This document shows positions 48,894 through 57,581 of a DNA stretch of 64,000 nt, piece by piece. The first letter of the stretch is position 1. Each line of letters starts with the position of its first letter. The translations under genes were made by a program, and so were the position numbers. The stretch covers positions 558,001 through 622,000 of the forward strand of contig CAWDMP010000002.1 in NCBI GenBank assembly GCA_963803495.1, in the 5' to 3' direction. The notes under the pieces were generated by a model. It saw nothing but the letters and a program-made list of their open reading frames with translations, did not search any database and had not been told where the DNA came from. The stretch is from Persicitalea sp963803495. GTDB lineage: Bacteria > Bacteroidota > Bacteroidia > Cytophagales > Spirosomataceae.

Positions 48894-50483
48894 TTAATTA
48901 TAAGCATTATTGACATTCACTTCGTAGTCGGGAATCTCGGAATAAAAAGGACTATTCCACGGCACGGTCGCCCCGCTCCGGTCACCGGAAGGAATATCCA
49001 TCCGCAGCCCCTGCAAGTAGAATAAGCGGTCACCCTCAAAGGCCATTTCCTTGAAACGTTCCCGGTGGATGGCGTTTTCCAGCTCGGCGTTTGACCCGGT
49101 AAACTCACCGACACCCGCCCGGTTGCGAACCGTGTTCAGGTCGGCTTTGGCGCCCGCTGTGTCACCGCTCCTGGCCTGGATAATGGCCCGGAGCAGGTAC
49201 ATATCGGCCAGGCGTAGGATGGGCACATTGGTGCGGCGGTCGCCGCCACGGTAGTAGCGGTTGTTCCACACGTGCGTTTGGGTGGTAGCAAAATTGCCGT
49301 TGGGCTCGGGATAAATGTTGTCCGCAATTTTATTGGTCTGATTTGAAGGCAACAGGCGTAGGAACAATTGGGTAAAGCGCTTGTCGTTCATGGCGTCGGG
49401 TACCAGTTCGCCCGCGGCATTTTCCCAGCCCGCTTGTCGCAAAAAGCTCTTACTGGCAATGACATAGCGACTGCCGTTTGTTCTCGGCCCACCACCCTGG
49501 TTGTTGCTGGCGCTGTACTCCCGGAACCTGGCTGGGTGTTTCCAGTTGCTGGAACCTCCTAGGCCATCCCCCGCCCAAAGGGTATAGTACCAGATTACTT
49601 CTTTGCCCCGGGCGACACCGGTCTTGTTGAAGGCTTGAAGGGGGTCCTCGTTCAGCGTGTAGTCCCCGCCATTTTGGTCGATCACAAAGTTGAGTTCCGC
49701 CAAGGCTTCGCTGTGCTTATCGGGTCCCATGTGAAAAAGTACCTTGGCCAACAGTGCGGAAGCGGCAAACTTATTGGCCCGCCCGTCGGCGTAAGAAGGG
49801 TCATGCACTCCCGCCCGAAAGCGTTCGGGCAAGAGTTCTTTTGCGGCTCTCAGATCCTCCACGATCAGCCCGTATAAGTCATTTGTGGAGGCCAGCTTGG
49901 ATGTTTTGGCCTCAGCAAAGTTGGCGGCCTGCGAAGTACGGAAGGGAATTCGTTTCTCATCATTGGGATACGCTGGCATGTAAACCCTCGCCAACCAGTA
50001 ATAGGCGTAAGCCCGCACAAAGTGTAGCTCGCCTTTGATACGATTCACTTCGTCTTGCCTTCCTTCTCCGGCGAAAGGGGTACCGTTTTTTTCTTTGATA
50101 AAATCCAACGCGCCATTGGCAAACCCAATGGCAAAGTAGCCACTATTGTAGACGGCGTTGTCAAAAAGTCCGATCTGCATTCCTGTGGTGCGATTATACA
50201 TGTCTTCGGCGTCGCCGTTGGTTCCGAACCCTTCCTCTTGTGGCGCCAGGGCCGTGCCGTCGGCGTAAAGTTCTCCCGCCAGTCGGCCGGCCGCAAAAAT
50301 AGTGCGGAAGCCGCCGTTGCCCGACAGTCCATAGTAGGCACCGATGGGTGCTTTTTCAAAGTCCGAAACGCTTTGCCACGGGGGCTGCACCGGACGCTGT
50401 AGTTCAAAGTACTCGTCGTTATCGCAGGCCGAAGAGACAGCCAGTAATGCGAGAGCCGCAAGAAGTGATTTGATATATTTCAT
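48894..50483 (-). CDS. SusD/RagB family outer-membrane lipoprotein (cassette 4)
   Basis: A 529-residue lipoprotein (MKYIKSLLAALALLAVSSAC). Helical SusD features: YFAIGFANGALDFIKEKNGT, IKGELHFVRAYAYYWLARVY, then VPILRLADMYLLRAIIQARS and HRERFKEMAFEGDRLFYLQG in the C-terminal part. It should cap the intact cassette 4 SusC, whose stop lies 41 nt upstream. It is the only SusC or SusD gene in the window that contains the AAAGTACC octamer (49736-49743). No defects seen. Substrate unknown. Confidence 0.93.
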   Translation of the reverse strand: MKYIKSLLAALALLAVSSACDNDEYFELQRPVQPPWQSVSDFEKAPIGAYYGLSGNGGFRTIFAAGRLAGELYADGTALAPQEEGFGTNGDAEDMYNRTTGMQIGLFDNAVYNSGYFAIGFANGALDFIKEKNGTPFAGEGRQDEVNRIKGELHFVRAYAYYWLARVYMPAYPNDEKRIPFRTSQAANFAEAKTSKLASTNDLYGLIVEDLRAAKELLPERFRAGVHDPSYADGRANKFAASALLAKVLFHMGPDKHSEALAELNFVIDQNGGDYTLNEDPLQAFNKTGVARGKEVIWYYTLWAGDGLGGSSNWKHPARFREYSASNNQGGGPRTNGSRYVIASKSFLRQAGWENAAGELVPDAMNDKRFTQLFLRLLPSNQTNKIADNIYPEPNGNFATTQTHVWNNRYYRGGDRRTNVPILRLADMYLLRAIIQARSGDTAGAKADLNTVRNRAGVGEFTGSNAELENAIHRERFKEMAFEGDRLFYLQGLRMDIPSGDRSGATVPWNSPFYSEIPDYEVNVNNAYN

Positions 50484-50524
50484 AATCGAATTCTGGATAT
50501 TGGATACTGGATTTTTTTAATATT

Positions 50525-53500
50525 TTAAAATGAGAAGGTAGCCCCCATGTTCCAACTGCGAACCTGAGGCAGAGTGACGCCTACCCACCCTTGGCCGAGG
50601 TTTCGCCCCTGGGAACCTCCCAGGCTAACCACTTCGGGGTCATAGCCATCGAAGCCGGTGATCGTGAATAAGTTGTTGGCCGAAACGTAGACCCTAATCC
50701 CATTCATTTTCCAGCGTTTCATCAGCGGAGAGGGCAGGTCGTAGGCCAACTGCAGGGTGCGCATTCGGAGGAAATCAGCTTTTTTCAAAAACTTGTCGTG
50801 GACCTGACCGCTGCGCTGGTTATCGAAACGCTCATTCTGGGTGACCGAGCCATCCGCGTCGATCACATCGTAGCGTTGGTTCCAGGTTAATTGCGGCCAC
50901 TCGGCGTTAGGGTTATTTGGGGTCCAGGTATTGCCCACGATATCCTGTCGGACGATTCCCCCCCCGTCCACATAGGCCTGGCTTCGTTCGGCCAGATCAT
51001 AAATGTAATTGCCTCCTGAGAACACCAACACCGCCGAGAGTTCAAAACCCTTATATCTAAAATTGTTGGTAAAACCGCCGAAATAGGTGGGCAGTCCGGT
51101 TTTATCCTTGAAATCGAAAAGATGCCGTTGCAGGTTGGTACGGGTTGCCGGAATGGTGTTGCCCGTGCGCACCTGTTCCCCGGTTTCGTTGAAACGATCC
51201 AGATCCATTTCGTAGATAAGTTCGTAGCCCCCCTGCGGGTCAATGCCTGCGTATTCAGCCAGCCGGAAGTAGCCAATAGATTCACCGGCTTTGGTTACAA
51301 GTGCGCTGTTGTTCACACTATATATTTCTTCTCCTTGCTCCCCAGTAAGCTTGAGTACTTTGTTGCGGTTGGTAGTCAGGTTGAAGCTTGACGACCAGCG
51401 GAATCCACCGCGGTCGATGTTGATGGTGTTGAGGCTGAACTCCAGCCCCTGGTTGCGCATGTCGCCGATGTTGTTCCAGATACGGGGACCGTTGGTGAAT
51501 ATACCCGACGACTGGGGCACTTCCACCTGCAGTAGCAGGTCCGAGGCATCCTGCACGTAGTAGCCCAGCGAACCGCTGACCCGGTTTTCGAGCAACTCAA
51601 AATCCACCCCCGCGTCATAGGCGTTGGTCGTTTCCCACGTCAGGTTCTGGTTGCCGATCCGGGTGAGCAGGTCGCCCGCGCCGACATCGCCGTAGCGGCC
51701 CCAACTGGCGTAGCCCGTTTCGGTGGCCAGGGGGTCAATGGCGGAATTGCCCGTCTGCCCAAAGCTGGCTCTCACTTTCAGAAACTCGATGGCATCGACG
51801 CTCTTCATGAAGTTCTCTTCCGAGACAATCCAGCCAGCGGAGGCAGCCAGAAAATTACCCCAACGCTCCTCGGGGGCAAACACTGAGGATGCATCGCGCC
51901 GAAAGCTCAGACCTAGCAGGTAGCGATCCTGGAACTTGTAGTTTAGGCGGCTGAAAAAGCCCCGAAAGTAACGCTCGCCCCCCAGCCCGTTGGATACCCG
52001 TTGCACATCGCCGGGCGAGCCCAAATCCTGGGCCTCGCCGAACAACTGCTGGGCTTCGGTGTTGCGGCGGCGGGTTTGCTCCTCGGTAGATTCAGCACCA
52101 GCTACTAAGTTGATGTTATGGTTGGGGCCAAAATTACGGTTGTAAGTTCCGTAGAGGTTATAGTTGAGGCGCCGAAAGGTGTCGGAGTTGTCAAAGGCGT
52201 ACTTACTAGCCTCACGAACCACGGTGTTGCCCCACTCGATGCTGCTGGCTTGCAGGAAGTCGAACGACAGCTCCGAGCGCAACGATAAGCCCGTCAGGAA
52301 TGGGACCTTGTAATTAAAATTGAGTCCGCCGATGGCGCGGTAAGTTTCCAGATCGTTGATGTAATTGTCGCGGTTGAGCGTGGCCCGCAGGTTGCGGCCC
52401 GACTTGGGGTCGAACAGAATCGGGTTCCCTTCGTCGTCACGAATCGTGGGATGGAATATGGGAAAAATGGGTAAGGCTCCCGAGTTGGCCATGTTGTACC
52501 CTCCCCGGGCGATATTGGAATTGCCGCCCGGGCCGCCCCCGTTAGGGGAGCGCTGGTTGTTGGTGTAGCTCAGATTAATACGGGAACCTACTGAGAAATT
52601 TTCAGCGGGCCTAAAATCCACATTAGCGCGGGTAGAGTAACGGCGCAAGCGCCCTCCCGTCAGGATACTTTTATCCTCCCGGTAGTTGCCCGATAGGTAG
52701 TAGTTGGTCTTCTCAGTGGCATTGGACGTTGAAAGATTGATGTCCATGAAACTACCTTGCCGCATCGCTTCATCGAACCAGTCGGTATCGGCAATCTGAT
52801 CGCGCGCGAGCACGGCGGTGGGGTCGCGGGCATCGTTTAAAAGCGCATTGGGTTCGAAGGGCGGCAGCCCCCGGTTGGCCCGGGCTTCATCCACTAGGTT
52901 GAGCCAGGTGGGGCCGTTGACGAAGCCAATTTCGTAGGGCCCGCGCACGGGGTTGGTAATACCGTAGTTTACACTTAGGTCGGTAGTACCTCGACCGGTT
53001 TTGCCAGACTTGGTTGTCACGATAATTACCCCATTGGCACCCCGTGACCCATAGATGGCGGTGGCCGAAGCATCCTTCAGTATTTCGATCGATTCGATGT
53101 CGTTGGGGTTGATGGTGGACAAAGGGTTCTGTCCCTCGGTGGCGGTACTGCGACCGGCCCCACCCAGCTCGCCGCCCCCCTGGCTGCTGAGTATCATGCC
53201 ATCGATAATCCAGAGCGGCTCAGTACCCGACGAAATGGAATTGGTGCCCCGGATCAGGACCCGGGTAGGGGCACCGGGCACACCGGAAGTAGAGGACACC
53301 TGCACGCCTGTTGCCTGACCTTGCAAAGCCTGGTCCAGAGAGCCGGAAGACTTGAATTTGTTCAATTCTTCGGCTTTTACCGTGGAAATAGCTCCTGTGA
53401 CGTCGCGCTTCATCTGGGTGCCGTAGCCTACCACCACCACCTCGTCCAGGGCTTTCAAGTCAGGGGCGAGCGTAATGTTGATCGTACTGCGGTTGCCAAC

Positions 53501-54154
53501 TACCACCTCTTGCGATTCATACCCCACAAATGAAAAAACAAGCGTGGCCGCTCCGTTTTCGACACTCAGGCGGTAGTTGCCCTCCTGGTCAGTATTCGTG
53601 CCGCGCTGGGTACCTTTCACCAGGATGCTCACGCCGGGCAGCGCCTCGCCATCTTCGCCGTTAACGGTACCGCTCACAGTGAAGTCGGGTGCTTGAACCT
53701 TTGCCTGGCTCATCACTGGTTGGACATTGCCCGACGGATAAGCTGGTGCGCCCGAGAATGCGGACGGGTCGTCGCCGCTCAATTTGTTGCGAGACTGCAA
53801 ATTCGACTTATTTTTACGGCTTGCTTTACCCACGATGACGTAGGTATCGCGGTCGATTTTTTCAAAATCCAGACTGTGCGGCTTCAAAACCTCCCGCAGC
53901 GCATCCTCCGAGCGGCTCAGGCGTCGAAAGGTCGCCGTCTTGCCGTCCAGCAGCCGGGCGTCGGCCAGGATGTTGATTCGGTAGTGGGCTTCGATATCAT
54001 TCAGCGTTTTTTGCAAAGACTGTTTAACGCTGGTCTGCATTGGGGGCGTCTGGGATTTGCTTTGTAAGGTTCCAAGGGCCAGAGTTTGGCCCCAAACCGC
54101 CTGCGTGGTGAGCAGCCAGAGGAGGGTAAGCGGGTAGGTGAGATGTCGCTTCAT
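50525..54154 (-). CDS. SusC/RagA TonB-linked outer-membrane receptor, intact (cassette 4)
   Basis: A complete 1,209-residue receptor. Signal peptide (YPLTLLWLLTTQAVWG), STN domain (QSLQKTLNDIEAHYRINILA, residues about 45-115), a linker, the carboxypeptidase-like domain (VSGTVNGEDGEALPGVSILV, about 158-245), TonB-box region (LDEVVVVGYGTQMKRDVTGA), plug (ASATAIYGSRGANGVIIVTT) and a long barrel closing with LPQVRSWNMGATFSF. It imports oligosaccharides with SusD using TonB energy. The STN domain lets it signal to the FecR gene 35 nt upstream. It is the only intact SusC here, which makes it the reference for judging the frameshifts of the other three. Confidence 0.95.
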   Translation of the reverse strand: MKRHLTYPLTLLWLLTTQAVWGQTLALGTLQSKSQTPPMQTSVKQSLQKTLNDIEAHYRINILADARLLDGKTATFRRLSRSEDALREVLKPHSLDFEKIDRDTYVIVGKASRKNKSNLQSRNKLSGDDPSAFSGAPAYPSGNVQPVMSQAKVQAPDFTVSGTVNGEDGEALPGVSILVKGTQRGTNTDQEGNYRLSVENGAATLVFSFVGYESQEVVVGNRSTINITLAPDLKALDEVVVVGYGTQMKRDVTGAISTVKAEELNKFKSSGSLDQALQGQATGVQVSSTSGVPGAPTRVLIRGTNSISSGTEPLWIIDGMILSSQGGGELGGAGRSTATEGQNPLSTINPNDIESIEILKDASATAIYGSRGANGVIIVTTKSGKTGRGTTDLSVNYGITNPVRGPYEIGFVNGPTWLNLVDEARANRGLPPFEPNALLNDARDPTAVLARDQIADTDWFDEAMRQGSFMDINLSTSNATEKTNYYLSGNYREDKSILTGGRLRRYSTRANVDFRPAENFSVGSRINLSYTNNQRSPNGGGPGGNSNIARGGYNMANSGALPIFPIFHPTIRDDEGNPILFDPKSGRNLRATLNRDNYINDLETYRAIGGLNFNYKVPFLTGLSLRSELSFDFLQASSIEWGNTVVREASKYAFDNSDTFRRLNYNLYGTYNRNFGPNHNINLVAGAESTEEQTRRRNTEAQQLFGEAQDLGSPGDVQRVSNGLGGERYFRGFFSRLNYKFQDRYLLGLSFRRDASSVFAPEERWGNFLAASAGWIVSEENFMKSVDAIEFLKVRASFGQTGNSAIDPLATETGYASWGRYGDVGAGDLLTRIGNQNLTWETTNAYDAGVDFELLENRVSGSLGYYVQDASDLLLQVEVPQSSGIFTNGPRIWNNIGDMRNQGLEFSLNTINIDRGGFRWSSSFNLTTNRNKVLKLTGEQGEEIYSVNNSALVTKAGESIGYFRLAEYAGIDPQGGYELIYEMDLDRFNETGEQVRTGNTIPATRTNLQRHLFDFKDKTGLPTYFGGFTNNFRYKGFELSAVLVFSGGNYIYDLAERSQAYVDGGGIVRQDIVGNTWTPNNPNAEWPQLTWNQRYDVIDADGSVTQNERFDNQRSGQVHDKFLKKADFLRMRTLQLAYDLPSPLMKRWKMNGIRVYVSANNLFTITGFDGYDPEVVSLGGSQGRNLGQGWVGVTLPQVRSWNMGATFSF

Positions 54155-54189
54155 TGGGTATGGTGTTTAGTAGTCAGGAATAGAAGATG

Positions 54190-55221
54190 TTAAGGGACTT
54201 GGATCAGGAGTTCGTCGCCCTGATCAGTGATTTTCAGGTTGAAAGCACGGGATAAAGCTTTGGTCAGCCGACCCAGATCGTCGCTGGGAATGGTACCCGA
54301 CAAGCGGCGGCTCATCAGATCGGGATCGGCAAAAGTGACGGATTTGCCGTAGGTATTTCGGATGATTTCGGCCACTTCCGACAGTGGTGTGTTGTCGAAC
54401 ACCAGCCGGTTGTCGCGCCAGGCGTCGTAGAGTTGCGGGTTCACCTGCTGGCGGCTGAGGAGTTGTTCGCGTTGGGAATAGATGGCTGTTTCGCCGGGCG
54501 TCATATCGAGCAGCGGCTGACTGGTGGCGGCGGAGCGCAACCGCACCTGGCCTTCTTCAAGCACCACCTGGGTTTTCTCGGCGCGGTGCATCACGTTGAA
54601 CTGCGTCCCCAGTACTTCGATGGCCAGCCCACCCGCCCGCACCGTGAACTTAACGGGCTCGCCCGCCAATCGCTGCTTGGCGACGTGAAAAAAAGCTTCT
54701 CCTTCCAGTAATACCTCACGGTCCGCTCCTTCGGGCCAGTCGGGCTGGTATTGCAAAACGGAGTTGGCGTTGAGCGTTACTTCCGAGCCATCGGGCAGGA
54801 ACAAGCTGCGTTTTTGCCCATAATTGGTTTTCAGCACCACCTGTTCCGGCTGTCGAAGGTACTCCGTCAACTGCCAGCCACCGCCAGCCAGCAGCAGAAG
54901 CGCCACCACCGCCGCTGTGGCATAGATAGCTGCACGTCGGGAACGGCGCAACGGGGCAGGATGAAACGCCGGACGGGTTGGAGGCAATTGCTCGGTAAGC
55001 CGCCGGAGTTCGGCTTCCTTGTGGGGTAAGGGCTGGGATTGCTTCGGTCCCGCCAGCAACCGTATCAACTCCGTGGCTTCCCAGATAGAATCCTCTTTGT
55101 CAGGATTTTGGGCCAGCCATTTTGTCCAGAACGCCACGGCCTCCGGGTCGGTGCAAAGCACGTAGGCCTGGAAGGATTCGTCAAGAACGAATTCGGAGAC
55201 GGTGTGGCGGTGATAAGGCAT
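54190..55221 (-). CDS. FecR-type anti-sigma factor (cassette 4)
   Basis: A 343-residue protein: N-terminal cytoplasmic domain (MPYHRHTVSEFVLDESFQAY), transmembrane helix (AAIYATAAVVALLLLAGGGW, about residue 98), FecR domain (RSLFLPDGSEVTLNANSVLQ, VLLEGEAFFHVAKQRLAGEP, AIEVLGTQFNVMHRAEKTQV) and a C-terminal DUF4974-like domain (NTPLSEVAEIIRNTYGKSVT). It should hold the cassette 4 sigma factor inactive until the SusC STN domain signals. The 218-nt gap to the sigma gene is longer than in other cassettes, AT-rich and without a recognised promoter. Intact. Confidence 0.93.
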   Translation of the reverse strand: MPYHRHTVSEFVLDESFQAYVLCTDPEAVAFWTKWLAQNPDKEDSIWEATELIRLLAGPKQSQPLPHKEAELRRLTEQLPPTRPAFHPAPLRRSRRAAIYATAAVVALLLLAGGGWQLTEYLRQPEQVVLKTNYGQKRSLFLPDGSEVTLNANSVLQYQPDWPEGADREVLLEGEAFFHVAKQRLAGEPVKFTVRAGGLAIEVLGTQFNVMHRAEKTQVVLEEGQVRLRSAATSQPLLDMTPGETAIYSQREQLLSRQQVNPQLYDAWRDNRLVFDNTPLSEVAEIIRNTYGKSVTFADPDLMSRRLSGTIPSDDLGRLTKALSRAFNLKITDQGDELLIQVP

Positions 55222-55439
55222 GGGCAGTAAGGAGAAAAATCAAAACCTTTGACTACACCACGGGAGAAATAGGATTATCTACTCAAAACTTTTTTAGAAA
55301 AGGAGAAAAGAGGCAGAGGAGGTAAGGGATAAGGCAATAGCTGTTGTGTTGAAAGATTGAAAAGTTTAAGGGTTTGATAACAACTCAGCTGCGGCGTACC
55401 GACTCTGCTTAAATCTTTAACCCCTCAAATCATAAACGG

Positions 55440-56036
55440 CTAGACAATTCCACGCCCTACCAGGAGCAGTAAGAAAAAGTTGTCGCGCAGAATCTGCACC
55501 GAGCGGTAGAGCAGATTATAGACCGATTGGTCGGAAAGGCCCATGATCTGGGCGATTTGACTGGGAGTGAAGTTTTCGAAGTAGCGTAAGTGGACGGCCT
55601 CACGCTGCCGCTTGCTGAGGCGGTTGAGGGCAGCGGTCAGGCGCTGCCGTTGCTCGGCGTCGATCTGCTGCGAAACCAGGAACTCCTCATGCGAGAAGCT
55701 GACTTCAAGGCGTTTTTCGTCGCCGGACTGCCATAGCCGGAAGCGGCCGGGACCTTCGCGCAGAGCGTCGACGATGCCCCGCCGCAGGGACTGGCATAGG
55801 TAAGGTGCTACTTCCTGCACTTCGCTGAGCGAGTCCCGCTTATGCCACAGTTTCAGGAACAGTTCCTGAATACAGTCTTTTATCAAATCTTCGCTGGGGT
55901 ACAGCCGGAAGCCGTAGCGGTAGAGTTTATCATACTGTCCCAGAAACAAATCGGCCAATGCCTGCTGGTCTCCATGACGGAAGGAGGACCAAAGATGCAA
56001 ATCGTGCGCTGTTTCAAGAGTAGATAATTTTGCCAT
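55440..56036 (-). CDS. ECF RNA polymerase sigma factor (cassette 4)
   Basis: A 198-residue ECF sigma factor. Region 2: LFLGQYDKLYRYGFRLYPSE and KDCIQELFLKLWHKRDSLSE. Region 4: ALNRLSKRQREAVHLRYFEN with helix-turn-helix TPSQIAQIMGLSDQSVYNLL. It ends in a hydrophobic tail NFFLLLLVGRGIV, like the sigma factors of cassettes 1 and 3. It heads cassette 4. A possible -7 element lies 17 nt upstream of the start. The gene upstream is a sulfatase in the same direction, 88 nt away. Confidence 0.94.
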   Translation of the reverse strand: MAKLSTLETAHDLHLWSSFRHGDQQALADLFLGQYDKLYRYGFRLYPSEDLIKDCIQELFLKLWHKRDSLSEVQEVAPYLCQSLRRGIVDALREGPGRFRLWQSGDEKRLEVSFSHEEFLVSQQIDAEQRQRLTAALNRLSKRQREAVHLRYFENFTPSQIAQIMGLSDQSVYNLLYRSVQILRDNFFLLLLVGRGIV

Positions 56037-56052
56037 GCGTATGGCAAAGATG

Positions 56053-56060
56053 CAAAATTA
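56053..56060 (-). promoter_or_regulatory. Possible Bacteroidota -7 promoter element of cassette 4 sigma gene
   Basis: The minus strand reads TAATTTTG, a match to the TAnnTTTG -7 consensus of Bacteroidota housekeeping promoters, 17 nt before the sigma ATG. No matching -33 TTTG is seen at normal spacing, so this rests on one short motif. Confidence 0.3.
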
Positions 56061-56124
56061 TTGTCAAATAAGCCTGTTTCACGCTCTGCTCAGAAAAAGA
56101 GAAGCTATCGTTTGTATAGTATGC

Positions 56125-57510
56125 TTATCGCTCGACATAGGGAGGTCTGATCTCAGTGGTCAGTTTTGAGTCGAATGAACGCGCCAACTCAGTAAGCTGC
56201 GCGACAATTTCCGGATGCTCGGCCGCGACATCCCTCGTTTCCCCGATGTCAGCAGAAAGATCGTACAGCCAGGGCAGCGGTGTCGCGGGTTTGGTATCCA
56301 GCAGCGCCTCTTTTACGGGCTGCTTGCCAGCCCACCGCTCACTGGGTTCCAGGAAATGGATTTTCCACGGGCCTTTTCGGATGGCCGCCAACGCGCCGTC
56401 GCGTCCGTAGTAGCAAAGAAAATCGTAGGGCGATTTCATTCGTTCTCCCTGGAGCAGCGGCAGAATATCGTAACCATCGAGGATGCGGTCAGTGGGTACT
56501 TCCGCCCCCGCCACATTGGCCAGGGTTTTGTAGAAATCCATCATGGTCGTCATTTCTCGGTTCACGCTGCCCGCCGGGATCTTCCCCGGCCAGCGGGCAA
56601 TCATCGGTACCCTGAACCCAGCCTCCCACGTACTTCCCTTACCGCCATGCAGCGGTGGAGCTGCCACGGCCGACGGACCGTTGTCGGAGGTGAACACGAC
56701 GATAGTATTGTCCAGAATTCCGGCCGCTTCGAGGGCCTTGATGATCTCGCCGCAGCTCCAATCCAGTTCTTCGGTCATATCGTAGTACAGAGCGTTCTCG
56801 CCTTTGTGGCGACGGAATTTTGCGGATGCGTACAGGGGAATGTGGATGGCGCTGTGGGCCATATACAGAAAAAAGGGCTTCTCCTTGTTTTTTTGAATAA
56901 ACGAAACGGCTTCTTTGGTGTAGTCCTGCGTAATTTGGTCGTAGTCTATCTCGCTGTTCTTTTTCAAAAGAGTTTCGTTACGGTAGAGGTCGGAGCGGGC
57001 GTGGTTAGGGCCAGGCATTCCGTAGAAATAATCGAAGCCCTGGGCGTTGGGCTTCACTTCGGGCAGCAAGCCCAGATGCCACTTACCGATATGGCCCGTG
57101 GTGTAGCCTTCTTTCTGCAGAAGTTCGGCGATGGTTATCTCATCGGGATTCAGCCCGCTGCGCGTATCCGGAAAAAGCACTGCTACGTGCAGACCGACCC
57201 GCTTGGGGTAGCTACCCGTCATCAGACTGGCGCGGGTTGGCGTGCAAACGCCCGCCGGGGCGTAGAAATCCGTAAAGCGCATTCCACCGGCGGCCAGTTT
57301 ATCAAGGTTGGGGGTTTTGATTTCCGTAGCCCCATATGAACCCAAATCGGCATAGCCCAAATCATCGGCCAGGATGAAAACGATGTTAGGCTTCGAAGCC
57401 AAATGGCGGGCAGCCCGATGCTCATTCACCATGGGATTCAACCCCGGGAAAGCAGACGTCTGGAGCGCGACAAACAACAGGAAAAATATACATTTTAACA
57501 TTTTTGACAT
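56125..57510 (-). CDS. Arylsulfatase A/GALNS-like sulfatase
   Basis: A 461-residue sulfatase with signal peptide (LKCIFFLLFVALQTSAFP). Metal-binding region PNIVFILADDLGYADLGSYG, formylglycine motif C89-T-P-T-R93 then ASLMTGSYPKR, IGKWHLGL, and VFTSDNGPSAVAAPPLHGGK all resemble arylsulfatase A / N-acetylgalactosamine-6-sulfatase types. It desulfates sugars outside the cytoplasm. It is the last of four co-oriented sulfatase genes (71 nt after the previous one) and lies directly upstream of the cassette 4 sigma gene. The start may be at this ATG or three codons later. Substrate unknown. Confidence 0.9.
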   Translation of the reverse strand: MSKMLKCIFFLLFVALQTSAFPGLNPMVNEHRAARHLASKPNIVFILADDLGYADLGSYGATEIKTPNLDKLAAGGMRFTDFYAPAGVCTPTRASLMTGSYPKRVGLHVAVLFPDTRSGLNPDEITIAELLQKEGYTTGHIGKWHLGLLPEVKPNAQGFDYFYGMPGPNHARSDLYRNETLLKKNSEIDYDQITQDYTKEAVSFIQKNKEKPFFLYMAHSAIHIPLYASAKFRRHKGENALYYDMTEELDWSCGEIIKALEAAGILDNTIVVFTSDNGPSAVAAPPLHGGKGSTWEAGFRVPMIARWPGKIPAGSVNREMTTMMDFYKTLANVAGAEVPTDRILDGYDILPLLQGERMKSPYDFLCYYGRDGALAAIRKGPWKIHFLEPSERWAGKQPVKEALLDTKPATPLPWLYDLSADIGETRDVAAEHPEIVAQLTELARSFDSKLTTEIRPPYVER

Positions 57511-57581
57511 ATAATCTCTACGGTCTGGGAAACTGGATGATGCCTTTTTGTATGTCTTGAGTATTCCACAAAATCCACCGC

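Noticed and set aside
55222..55439. Promoter in the long sigma-FecR gap of cassette 4
   Set aside because: AT-rich, but no TAnnTTTG element in the correct orientation was found; only weak imperfect inverted repeats.
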